The translations under genes were made by a program, and so were the position numbers. A DNA stretch of 6,406 bases, taken from assembly GCA_900540885.1 (NCBI GenBank), contig UQHJ01000103.1, forward strand, positions 1 to 6,406, in the 5' to 3' direction. The DNA comes from an uncultured Prevotella sp. GTDB taxonomy: Bacteria > Bacteroidota > Bacteroidia > Bacteroidales > Bacteroidaceae. Positions 1-5,333 of the stretch are shown here, piece after piece. The notes under the pieces are model-generated. The model saw only the letters and a program-made list of their open reading frames with translations, searched no databases and was not told where the DNA came from. How positions within the stretch are numbered: position 1 is the first letter of the stretch; each line of letters starts with the position of its first letter.

Positions 1-30
1 ATAAGTAGATGTTCAAAGCATGCTGCTGCC

Positions 31-47
31 GCGGGTTACAAACCCGC
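31..47. repeat. GC-rich REP-like hairpin
   Basis: A perfect 7-bp inverted repeat, GCGGGTT-ACA-AACCCGC, is followed by a run of C. It is much richer in GC than its surroundings. On the reverse strand it reads GCGGGTTTGTAACCCGC followed by GGCAGCAGCATGC, which resembles the compact palindromes (REP elements) that are mobilised by IS200-like REP-associated transposases. It could equally be the terminator of a gene left of the window, but no T-run follows on the forward strand. The REP identity is an inference from shape; the hairpin itself is directly visible. Confidence 0.45.
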
Positions 48-54
48 CCCCCAA

Positions 55-77
55 TTAGGCAGATAAATTGCAGTTTA
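55..77 (+). repeat. Left copy of 23-base inverted-repeat pair
   Basis: This 23-base segment, with core GGCAGATAAATTGCAG, matches the reverse complement of 6322-6344 at 22 of 23 positions (one T/C difference). The matching stops abruptly at both ends. It lies about 165 bases before the start of the CoA-transferase gene and points in the direction of that gene, just as the other copy points towards ftsX. Function is unknown. Confidence 0.85.
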
Positions 78-182
78 CTCACGCTATTCGTAACAGAGCC
101 ATGATAATATATGTTCACTCCTATCCTCACCGCTAATTATGTATAATATACGTTTTTGTGATTGTTTGTTGCATAATATTAG

Positions 183-211
183 TTGTATACAATGTATTAT
201 ATGTATATTTG
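183..211 (+). promoter_or_regulatory. Bacteroidota-type promoter for the CoA-transferase gene
   Basis: A -7 box TATATTTG (204-211) matches the Bacteroidota sigma-70 consensus TAnnTTTG exactly. A TTG at 183-185, 18 bases upstream, is a partial -33 element. Transcription should begin around 216-219, giving a leader of about 25 bases before the ATG at 241. A perfect 10-bp palindrome TTGTATACAA (183-192) covers the -33 element and part of the spacer and could be a repressor site. The -7 octamer is identical to that of the ftsX promoter. Confidence 0.6.
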
Positions 212-240
212 CAATCAAATTAACGTCAAAACGAAATTAC

Positions 241-1755
241 ATGTTAGTACCCGAGATAACGGCAGCCGAGGCAGCTGCCCAGATTAGCAATGGCGATCTT
301 TTGGCCGTAGGCGGTTTTGGTCCAGCAGGTTCGCCCAAGGTGATAACGCCCGCTTTGGCTGCACGAGCACGCAAGGAACATGAAGCAGGTCGTCCCTTTA
401 AAGTAAACGTTGTGACGGGTGCTTCCATTGGTGCCAGTTGCGACGGTGAGTTAGCCGCAGCCGATGCTGTCGACCGCCGCCTCCCCTTCAGCGTCAACCC
501 CGAAATGCGCAAGGCCTACAACACGGGACACGTGCGCTACACCGATCTCAACCTCTCCGACAATGCTTCCCACCTGCGCCAAGGCCTTACGGGACGCATT
601 ACGTGGGGTATCATCGAGGCTTGCGACGTGCAGGAGGTGCGTGGCAAACTCCGTATCTACCTCACTGCGGGTATTGGCATCGCCCCTACCATCTGTCGCT
701 TGGCGGAGAAGGGTGTGTTCATCGAACTCAACACTTGGCACAGCAGCCGCATCATTGGTATGCACGACATCTATGAGATAGAGGACCCTTGGTTTCGCGC
801 CCCCGTGCGCATCACGCAACCTATCGAGATTATCGGCCTGCCGTACATAGAAGTTTCGCCCGAACACGTGCGCGGCATCGTTATGACTCACCTTCCCGAC
901 GAAGCACGCGCTATGGCTCCTGCCACCGACGTGACGCGCGCGATAGGTCAACACACGGCCGACTTCCTCGTATGGAATATGCAACAAGGCTTCATCTTTC
1001 GCAACAAACTCATCCTTCAAAGCGGTGTAGGAAGTGGTGCAAATGCCGTAATGGGGGCGTTAGGCGAGTCGAAGGAGGTGCCAAACTTTAGCATTTATAC
1101 GGAAGTGCTACAAGAGGAACCTATGCGACTTATCAAAGAGGGACGCGTTATGGCGGCTTCAACGGGGGCACTCACGCTCAGCCCCGAACACTTACAAGAG
1201 TTGTATAACAACATGAACGACTATCGTGGCCGACTCCTGCTCCGACCGTCAGAAATATCGAACTGTCCCGAAATCATTGCGCGCTTGGGCGTTTGTTCGC
1301 TCAATACGGCCATAGAGGTGGACATCTACGGACACGTTAATTCAACAAAAGTGGGCGGCACACGCATGATGAATGGCGTGGGCGGTTCGTGCGACTTTAC
1401 TTGCAACGCAATGTTGGCTACCTTCACTTGTGGTTCTACGGCAAAGGACGGCCGCATCAGTAGTATCGTGCCTTTCTGTTCACACATCGACCACACGGAG
1501 CACTACGTCGATGCTATCGTCACCGAATATGGTGTAGCCGACCTTCGCAATAAGTCTGCCCTCGAAAAGGCGGAAGCGCTTATCGCCATTGCTCACCCCG
1601 ACTATCGTCCTATTCTCCGTGAATACCTTCGACTGGCGGGTGCCTACGGTGGTCATACGCACCACATTCTCTCTGCTGCCTTTGCCCTACACGACACTTA
1701 TCGTCGCAAAGGAGATATGCGCCTCGTCGATTGGGGGGAATATATTAAGGAGTGA
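241..1755 (+). CDS. Acetyl-CoA hydrolase/transferase family protein (probable succinyl-CoA:acetate CoA-transferase)
   Basis: This 504-residue protein belongs to the acetyl-CoA hydrolase/transferase family (class I CoA-transferases). Members move CoA between acyl groups such as succinate, acetate or propionate through a glutamyl-CoA thioester, in the cytoplasm. The N-terminal half has VGGFGPAGSPK (about residues 18-28) and ELN...HDIY. The C-terminal half has GVGSGANAV (about 262-270), the catalytic glutamate E288 in YTEVLQE, N341 in EISNCPE, the glycine loop MNGVGGSCDF (ends at 386), DHTEH, and E429 in VTEYGVADLR. With a constant offset of 6 these fit the active-site residues of Acetobacter AarC as I recall them (E294, N347, G388, E435), so the enzyme looks competent. 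The open frame continues upstream to an ATG at 139, but the promoter lies inside that stretch and the added residues are Cys-rich and unlike the family, so 241 is preferred. The gene is alone on its strand. Exact substrate is not determinable; C384, C388, Y430 and N437 differ from the usual consensus. Confidence 0.9.
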   Translation: MLVPEITAAEAAAQISNGDLLAVGGFGPAGSPKVITPALAARARKEHEAGRPFKVNVVTGASIGASCDGELAAADAVDRRLPFSVNPEMRKAYNTGHVRYTDLNLSDNASHLRQGLTGRITWGIIEACDVQEVRGKLRIYLTAGIGIAPTICRLAEKGVFIELNTWHSSRIIGMHDIYEIEDPWFRAPVRITQPIEIIGLPYIEVSPEHVRGIVMTHLPDEARAMAPATDVTRAIGQHTADFLVWNMQQGFIFRNKLILQSGVGSGANAVMGALGESKEVPNFSIYTEVLQEEPMRLIKEGRVMAASTGALTLSPEHLQELYNNMNDYRGRLLLRPSEISNCPEIIARLGVCSLNTAIEVDIYGHVNSTKVGGTRMMNGVGGSCDFTCNAMLATFTCGSTAKDGRISSIVPFCSHIDHTEHYVDAIVTEYGVADLRNKSALEKAEALIAIAHPDYRPILREYLRLAGAYGGHTHHILSAAFALHDTYRRKGDMRLVDWGEYIKE

Positions 1756-1890
1756 ACTACCGCACAACCTATTATAGTTCCAAAAAAGATCATGGATAAT
1801 TCATGATAATTCGCGCTTTGTCTTGAACACGAATTTTCATGAATTATCCATGATCCTTTTTTTTCTGGCTCTGTAATGAATGGTAGTTCA
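1753..1890. repeat. Nested palindrome, MITE-like
   Basis: Two inverted repeats share exactly the same centre (1821.5). The outer arms are TGAACTACC (1753-1761) and GGTAGTTCA (1882-1890), a perfect 9 bp. The inner arms (1788-1813 and 1830-1855) pair at 25 of 26 positions. Between them ATTATAG (1771-1777) faces CTGTAAT (1871-1877), 6 of 7 matching but slightly off-centre. The outer left arm contains the TGA stop of the CoA-transferase gene. The overall form is that of a small miniature inverted-repeat element or REP-type unit, but no target-site duplication is evident. Confidence 0.6.
1782..1864. terminator. Probable bidirectional terminator
   Basis: A long stem (1788-1813 with 1830-1855, one mismatch, 16-base loop) is flanked by A6 on the left (1782-1787) and T8 on the right (1857-1864). 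Read forward it gives a hairpin followed by a T-run after the CoA-transferase gene; read in reverse it gives a hairpin followed by T6 after queA. The position between two convergent genes supports a shared terminator. The stem is longer and more AT-rich than a typical intrinsic terminator. Confidence 0.75.
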
Positions 1891-1894
1891 GTCT

Positions 1895-2947
1895 TTAATC
1901 TACAATAAGCATCACATCGCCAAATGGGCCAAACTTGTAGTCGTGCTTCAAAGCCTCTTCATAGGCATGCATGGTATAGTCATAACCACCAAAGGCAGCG
2001 GTGAGCATCAAGAGCGTAGAGTAAGGCAAATGGAAGTTAGAGAGCATCGCGTTAGCTACGTGGAAGTCGTAGGGGGGGAAGATGAACTTATTGGTCCAAC
2101 CTTCAAACTCCTTAATGCGATTGTCGGTGCTGCAAGAAGCTTCGAGGGCACGCTGTACGGTAGTGCCTACGGCCAAGACCTTGCGATCTTCGTCCTTTGC
2201 CTTATTGACAATGCGACAACAATCGGCCTCTACAAACATCTGTTCTGAGTCAATCTTATGTTTGGTGAGATCTTCTACGTCTGTACTGCGGAAGTTGCCA
2301 AGGCCACAGTGTAGGGTAATAAAAGCGGGTTCGATACCTTTTATCTCCATACGCTTCATCATCTCGCGTGAGAAGTGAAGTCCGGCCGTTGGAGCAGTCA
2401 CAGCACCTTCGTTCTTGGCAAAGATGCATTGGAAGCGTTCTAAGTCCTCTGGTTCGCTCTCGCGACCGATGAAACGAGGAATAGGTGCTTCGCCAAGGGC
2501 ATAGAGTTGACGCTTAAAATCGTCGTGATCGCCATCGTAGAGGAAACGAAGGGTACGGCCACGGCTGGTCGTATTGTCTATCACTTCGGCTACGATAGAG
2601 TCGTCCTCGCCAAAGTAGAGTTTGTTGCCAATACGAATCTTACGTGCGGGGTCGACAAGTACGTCCCAAAGGCGAAGTTCTTGATTGAGTTCGCGCAAGA
2701 GGAACACTTCGATGCGTGCTCCTGTCTTCTCCTTATTACCATAAAGGCGTGCGGGGAACACCTTGGTGTCGTTGAACACGAACACGTCTTCTTCATCGAA
2801 GAAGGTGAGGAGGTCCTTAAACATTAAGTGCTCAATGTCGCCCGTCGTACGGTGAAGCACCAGCATACGACACTCATCACGATGAGGTGCTGGATATTGA
2901 GCTATTTTTTCTTCTGAAAGCTTAAACTTAAATTGTGATAGTTTCAT
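1895..2947 (-). CDS. queA: S-adenosylmethionine:tRNA ribosyltransferase-isomerase QueA
   Basis: QueA transfers and isomerises the ribosyl part of S-adenosylmethionine onto preQ1 at the wobble base (position 34) of tRNAs, giving epoxyqueuosine in queuosine synthesis. At 350 residues it has the normal length. Visible family motifs in order are RDECRMLVLHR (23-33), FVFNDTKVFPARLYG (56-70), GARIEVFLL (76-84), PARKI (100-104), GEAPIPRFIGR (152-162), EGAVTAPTAGLHFS (180-193), LHCGLGNF (212-219), HKIDSEQM (230-237), VLAVGTTVQRALE (257-269) and FPPYDFHVANAMLSNFHLP (290-308). The HCGLGNF version replaces the proteobacterial HVGxGTF. The start ATG is followed directly by MKLSQFKFKLSEEKIAQ, as expected for the family. 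It is the last gene of the reverse-strand cluster, 213 bases after truB, and ends just before the palindromic terminator. Confidence 0.96.
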   Translation of the reverse strand: MKLSQFKFKLSEEKIAQYPAPHRDECRMLVLHRTTGDIEHLMFKDLLTFFDEEDVFVFNDTKVFPARLYGNKEKTGARIEVFLLRELNQELRLWDVLVDPARKIRIGNKLYFGEDDSIVAEVIDNTTSRGRTLRFLYDGDHDDFKRQLYALGEAPIPRFIGRESEPEDLERFQCIFAKNEGAVTAPTAGLHFSREMMKRMEIKGIEPAFITLHCGLGNFRSTDVEDLTKHKIDSEQMFVEADCCRIVNKAKDEDRKVLAVGTTVQRALEASCSTDNRIKEFEGWTNKFIFPPYDFHVANAMLSNFHLPYSTLLMLTAAFGGYDYTMHAYEEALKHDYKFGPFGDVMLIVD

Positions 2948-2949
2948 AT

Positions 2950-3056
2950 ATGGAGAAGTTTGGGGGAAGTTTATTGGAAGTTGGAGGGACGGCTTTGAGA
3001 GTTAGGAGAATTTAAGGGGGGGGAGGAGGGAAAGGTAGGAAAAGTTAGAGGGAAGC
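2950..3056. repeat. Polypurine tract with 11-bp phased GAAGTT
   Basis: The forward strand is strongly purine-biased, with G8 at 3016-3023 and many GGA/GGG blocks. GAAGTT begins at 2955, 2966 and 2977 (exactly 11-base steps), and GAGTT follows at 2999, two further steps on. The queA leader transcript would therefore be almost all pyrimidine. No clear promoter is visible. Function is unknown; a decayed minisatellite is one explanation. Confidence 0.6.
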
Positions 3057-3100
3057 AATAAAAATCGCTTATATTCAGTTCAACAATAGCAACTTCTTAA

Positions 3101-3154
3101 CCTTATAAGCCCATAGCCCCATAAATACCCAAAAAGCCTTATAACCCCATAAAT
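3101..3154. repeat. Imperfect direct repeat in the truB-queA gap
   Basis: CCTTATAA occurs at 3101-3108 and 3137-3144, and CCCCATAAAT at 3117-3126 and 3145-3154. The two motifs alternate, so the segment is two degenerate copies of one unit with differing spacers. It begins 7 bases after the truB stop codon in transcript direction. This is low-complexity spacer sequence with no visible coding or terminator function. Confidence 0.6.
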
Positions 3155-3160
3155 GAGGCC

Positions 3161-4009
3161 CTATTCGCCCTTTATCAAGTCTTCAAATTCGGGGAGAGAG
3201 AAGCAACGAGCCTCATCGAATACGCCTACACGAGTGCGACGCAAGGCTGTGAGGTGGGCACCACTGTTGAGCGCTTGGCCAATGTCACGAGCGAGAGCAC
3301 GAATGTAGGTGCCTTTAGAGCAGACAACTCTTAGCGTGATGCTATTGTTGGCAAGGTCACAATGTATCATTTCGAGTTCTGAAATGTGAAGGGGTTTGGC
3401 ACGGAGCTGTACCTCTTCGCCACTTCGAGCGAGGTCGTAAGCGCGCTTGCCTTCTACTTTACAAGCTGAAAAGGCGGGGGGCACTTGCATGATGTCGCCC
3501 CGAAATTGTTCTAAGGCTTCATTAATTGCTTCTGGGGTGATGTGTTCGGTAGGATAAGTTTGGTCAATAGGGTGTTCGAGGTCGAAGCTGGGAGTAGTAG
3601 CGCCTAACTGTAAGGTAGCGATGTACTCCTTTTCGCCCGCTTGCATTTGCTCTATGAGTTTGGTGGCGCGACCTAAACAGATAATCATCACGCCCGAAGC
3701 CAGTGGGTCGAGCGTACCCGCATGACCTATCTTTATCTTCTTACGTCCCATGGCTCGACTGATAAGCCACCTTACCTTTGCTACCAATTGGAAGGAGGTG
3801 ATATGTAGGGGCTTGTCGAAAGCGATAATGGCTGGCATTATGCCGCCCGCTATGGGATTGCCATCGGGGGTGAGTTGGTCGGGGTGGGCCAAGAAGTCCT
3901 TCAAGGCTGAGATGCCTACATAGGGTAAGATAGCCCGCTCATCGGCACTAAGTGCCTCCAATGCGGCTTGAGGCAATAGGTAATCGGCCACTATTTCTTT
4001 TTTTGCCAT
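3161..4009 (-). CDS. truB: tRNA pseudouridine(55) synthase TruB with N-terminal extension
   Basis: TruB isomerises U55 in the T-loop of tRNAs to pseudouridine. The catalytic core starts near residue 58 (MPAIIAFDKPLHITSF). It contains KIGHAGTLDPLASG with the catalytic aspartate at D101, then GRATK (113-117), KEYIATLQLGATT (127-139), PPAFSACKVEGKRAYDLARSG (177-197) and KGTYIRALARDIG (232-244). It ends soon after, so the C-terminal PUA-type domain of E. coli TruB is absent, as is usual in Bacteroidota. The first roughly 57 residues are unusual: other TruB proteins I know start directly at the core. The extension is open, uses codons like the rest, and reads smoothly into the core, so the upstream ATG is kept; the only other in-frame Met in the extension is M58 (codon 3838-3836). 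It lies 158 bases after uppP, in the same operon. Confidence 0.95.
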   Translation of the reverse strand: MAKKEIVADYLLPQAALEALSADERAILPYVGISALKDFLAHPDQLTPDGNPIAGGIMPAIIAFDKPLHITSFQLVAKVRWLISRAMGRKKIKIGHAGTLDPLASGVMIICLGRATKLIEQMQAGEKEYIATLQLGATTPSFDLEHPIDQTYPTEHITPEAINEALEQFRGDIMQVPPAFSACKVEGKRAYDLARSGEEVQLRAKPLHISELEMIHCDLANNSITLRVVCSKGTYIRALARDIGQALNSGAHLTALRRTRVGVFDEARCFSLPEFEDLIKGE

Positions 4010-4031
4010 TCTGTCGTTCGTGATTTTTGGG

Positions 4032-4079
4032 GTTAACGAGGTGACAAGTTAACGAGGAGACAAGTTAACGAGTAAGTTT
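4032..4079 (+). repeat. Tandem 16-bp repeats, left array
   Basis: Three adjoining 16-base units start with GTTAACGAG: 4032-4047 (GTTAACGAGGTGACAA), 4048-4063 (one base different) and 4064-4079 (diverged second half). They lie directly upstream of truB in transcript direction and are mirrored by the array at 4117-4174. There are no spacers between units, so this is a tandem repeat and not a CRISPR. Confidence 0.85.
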
Positions 4080-4116
4080 GTCCTTTTTATTGAATAGGGG
4101 AACTTGCTTTTATGCT

Positions 4117-4174
4117 AACTTACCCGTTAACTCGTCAACTTGTTAACTCGTCAACTAGAGAAACTCATCAACTA
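4117..4174 (-). repeat. Tandem 16-bp repeats, right (mirrored) array
   Basis: Units GTTAACTCGTCAACTT (4126-4141) and GTTAACTCGTCAACTA (4142-4157) are followed by a degenerate 17-base copy (4158-4174) that runs into the end of uppP and supplies its TGA stop. The array is the inverse of 4032-4079: bases 4117-4131 pair with 4064-4078 at 14 of 15 positions, enclosing a 38-base loop. No T-run follows on the transcribed side, so it is probably not an intrinsic terminator. Confidence 0.85.
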
Positions 4175-4995
4175 AAGAAAGAGTAAACGAGTGTTGCCAC
4201 ACCTACCAGTGCGCAGTAGTAAGCGAAGTAGATGAGTTTGCCCTTCTTGACGATGCCTATCATCCACTTACAAGCTACACAACCAGAAAGGAAGGCTGCA
4301 ATGAAACCTACGATTAAGGGCATCATACCTATATCGCCGCCTAAGTCTTCTCCTTTCACTACTTTCATTACGTCAAGCAGTGCTTCGCCCAAAATGGGGG
4401 GAACGACCATGAGGAATGAGAACTGTGCCATGCTTGACTTTTTATTGCCTAACATAAGGCCTGTGGCAATCGTAGTGCCCGAACGGCTTAGGCCAGGCAG
4501 TACAGCCAAGGCTTGTGACACACCGATGATAAAGGCATCAAGGAGCGAGATCTTCTCCTTCTGGCGCGGACGAGCGAGGTAAGAGAAGGTGAGCAAAGCT
4601 GCCGTAACGAGCAAGCAAATGCCGACTATTGTTAAGCCTGAACCGAATATTTCTTCTACCTTATCCTTAAAGAATACGCCTACTATGCCAATAGGTATCA
4701 TTGAAATAATGATATTAAGCACATAGCGTTGGTCGTCATTGAGTCGGTTAAGACCTGTGCCTGTAACATTTAGGGGCGAAAAAGTACCTTTTATGATCTT
4801 GACGATTTCGCCACCAAGGATAACGAGTGTACTCAGAACAGTGGCTACGTGTACGGTAATGGTAAAAACGAGGTTACTCTCACCGTCTACGCCTAACAGC
4901 TCTGAGGCGATGGCTAAGTGGCCACTACTACTCACGGGAAGGTATTCGGTAAGTCCTTGTAAAAGGCCCATCAATAGGGCTTGAATTGAGTCCAT
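4168..4995 (-). CDS. uppP: Undecaprenyl-diphosphate phosphatase UppP (BacA family)
   Basis: UppP removes a phosphate from undecaprenyl diphosphate on the outer side of the inner membrane, recycling the lipid carrier for peptidoglycan and other surface glycans; extra dosage is classically linked to bacitracin resistance. The 275-residue protein is highly hydrophobic with about eight membrane segments. The N-terminal signature QGLTEYLPVSSSGH (13-26) carries E17 and H26, and the second signature PGLSRSGTT (167-175) carries the arginine R171. Q13 stands where E. coli has glutamate E17; glutamine there is common in this family's Bacteroidota members as I recall them. Length and the C-terminal ACKWMIGIVKKGKLIYFAYYC match Bacteroides homologues. 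The start is 46 bases after the DUF3098 gene, with no clear ribosome binding site. The last codon lies in a 16-bp repeat array. Confidence 0.97.
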   Translation of the reverse strand: MDSIQALLMGLLQGLTEYLPVSSSGHLAIASELLGVDGESNLVFTITVHVATVLSTLVILGGEIVKIIKGTFSPLNVTGTGLNRLNDDQRYVLNIIISMIPIGIVGVFFKDKVEEIFGSGLTIVGICLLVTAALLTFSYLARPRQKEKISLLDAFIIGVSQALAVLPGLSRSGTTIATGLMLGNKKSSMAQFSFLMVVPPILGEALLDVMKVVKGEDLGGDIGMMPLIVGFIAAFLSGCVACKWMIGIVKKGKLIYFAYYCALVGVATLVYSFFS

Positions 4996-5019
4996 TGTTG
5001 CTTTTATTTGACGTTTTTT

Positions 5020-5035
5020 GTTGACGAGTTAACTT
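5020..5035 (+). repeat. Solitary copy of the 16-bp repeat
   Basis: GTTGACGAGTTAACTT shares an exact 14-base stretch with the reverse complements of 4126-4139 and 4142-4155. It sits in the 46-base gap between the DUF3098 gene and uppP. Two gaps of the same operon therefore carry the same repeat family. Confidence 0.8.
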
Positions 5036-5041
5036 AATCGT

Positions 5042-5293
5042 TTACTCAGCTTCCTCTTTCTTATTCTTTGGTTTCTTAACGATGGCATAGACCATAAAGA
5101 GATAGCCAAAAAGGCATACTGCGGGAGCTACCTTCACGTGTTGGGCATCAAAGATAGCGGGATTGAACGTTGTTTCGTCAGAACCCGAACCCGACATCAG
5201 TATCATGCCGATAATAACGATAGCCATACCGATGGCCAAAAGAATAAAATTCATACGGTCGAAGGCAAATACCTTCTTGGTTGTTGGTTTCAT
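5042..5293 (-). CDS. DUF3098 family small membrane protein
   Basis: This 83-residue protein has two hydrophobic segments (about residues 15-33 and 56-70) separated by a polar stretch containing LMSGSGSDETTFNPAIF. Its Lys/Glu-rich tail (KKPKNKKEEAE) is probably cytoplasmic. The MSGSGS...FNP...IF core and the VAPAV motif match the DUF3098 family, which is found in Bacteroidota next to ftsX and uppP. No biochemical function is known to me; the neighbourhood suggests a role in envelope or division. The open frame extends upstream to an ATG at 5353-5351, overlapping ftsX by 20 bases, but those 20 extra residues are polar and not family-like, and the ATG at 5293 gives a normal N-terminus. Confidence 0.88.
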   Translation of the reverse strand: MKPTTKKVFAFDRMNFILLAIGMAIVIIGMILMSGSGSDETTFNPAIFDAQHVKVAPAVCLFGYLFMVYAIVKKPKNKKEEAE

Positions 5294-5333
5294 ATAATAT
5301 AAATATATATGTGTGTTGTTTGTTACTTGTTCT

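Noticed and set aside
31..47. T-arm of a tRNA (5-bp stem with 7-base loop)
   Set aside because: The loop TTACAAA lacks the TTCRA pattern, no CCA-proximal acceptor stem pairs around it, and no anticodon or D arm can be placed on either strand.
93..100. ACAGAGCC shared with the reverse complement of 1867-1874
   Set aside because: Only 8 bases, with no extended match, which is expected by chance in a window of this size.
451..1020. A 189-codon reverse-strand open frame
   Set aside because: It is fully antisense to the CoA-transferase core, whose conserved motifs fix the real frame; the translation resembles no family and has the typical composition of an antisense shadow.
1880..2827. Several forward open frames of about 100-120 codons
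   Set aside because: They lie antisense to queA, which has all its conserved motifs. They have no leader or promoter and no recognisable protein content.
2948..3160. Separate promoter for queA
   Set aside because: No TAnnTTTG box is present on the reverse strand of this gap; the nearest candidates match too poorly to list.
4064..4131. Intrinsic terminator between uppP and truB
   Set aside because: The hairpin is real, but on the transcribed (reverse) strand it is not followed by a T-run, and truB has no visible promoter of its own.
4032..4174. CRISPR array
   Set aside because: Units are only 16 bases, directly adjoining without spacers, degenerate, and half of them inverted; there are no cas genes.
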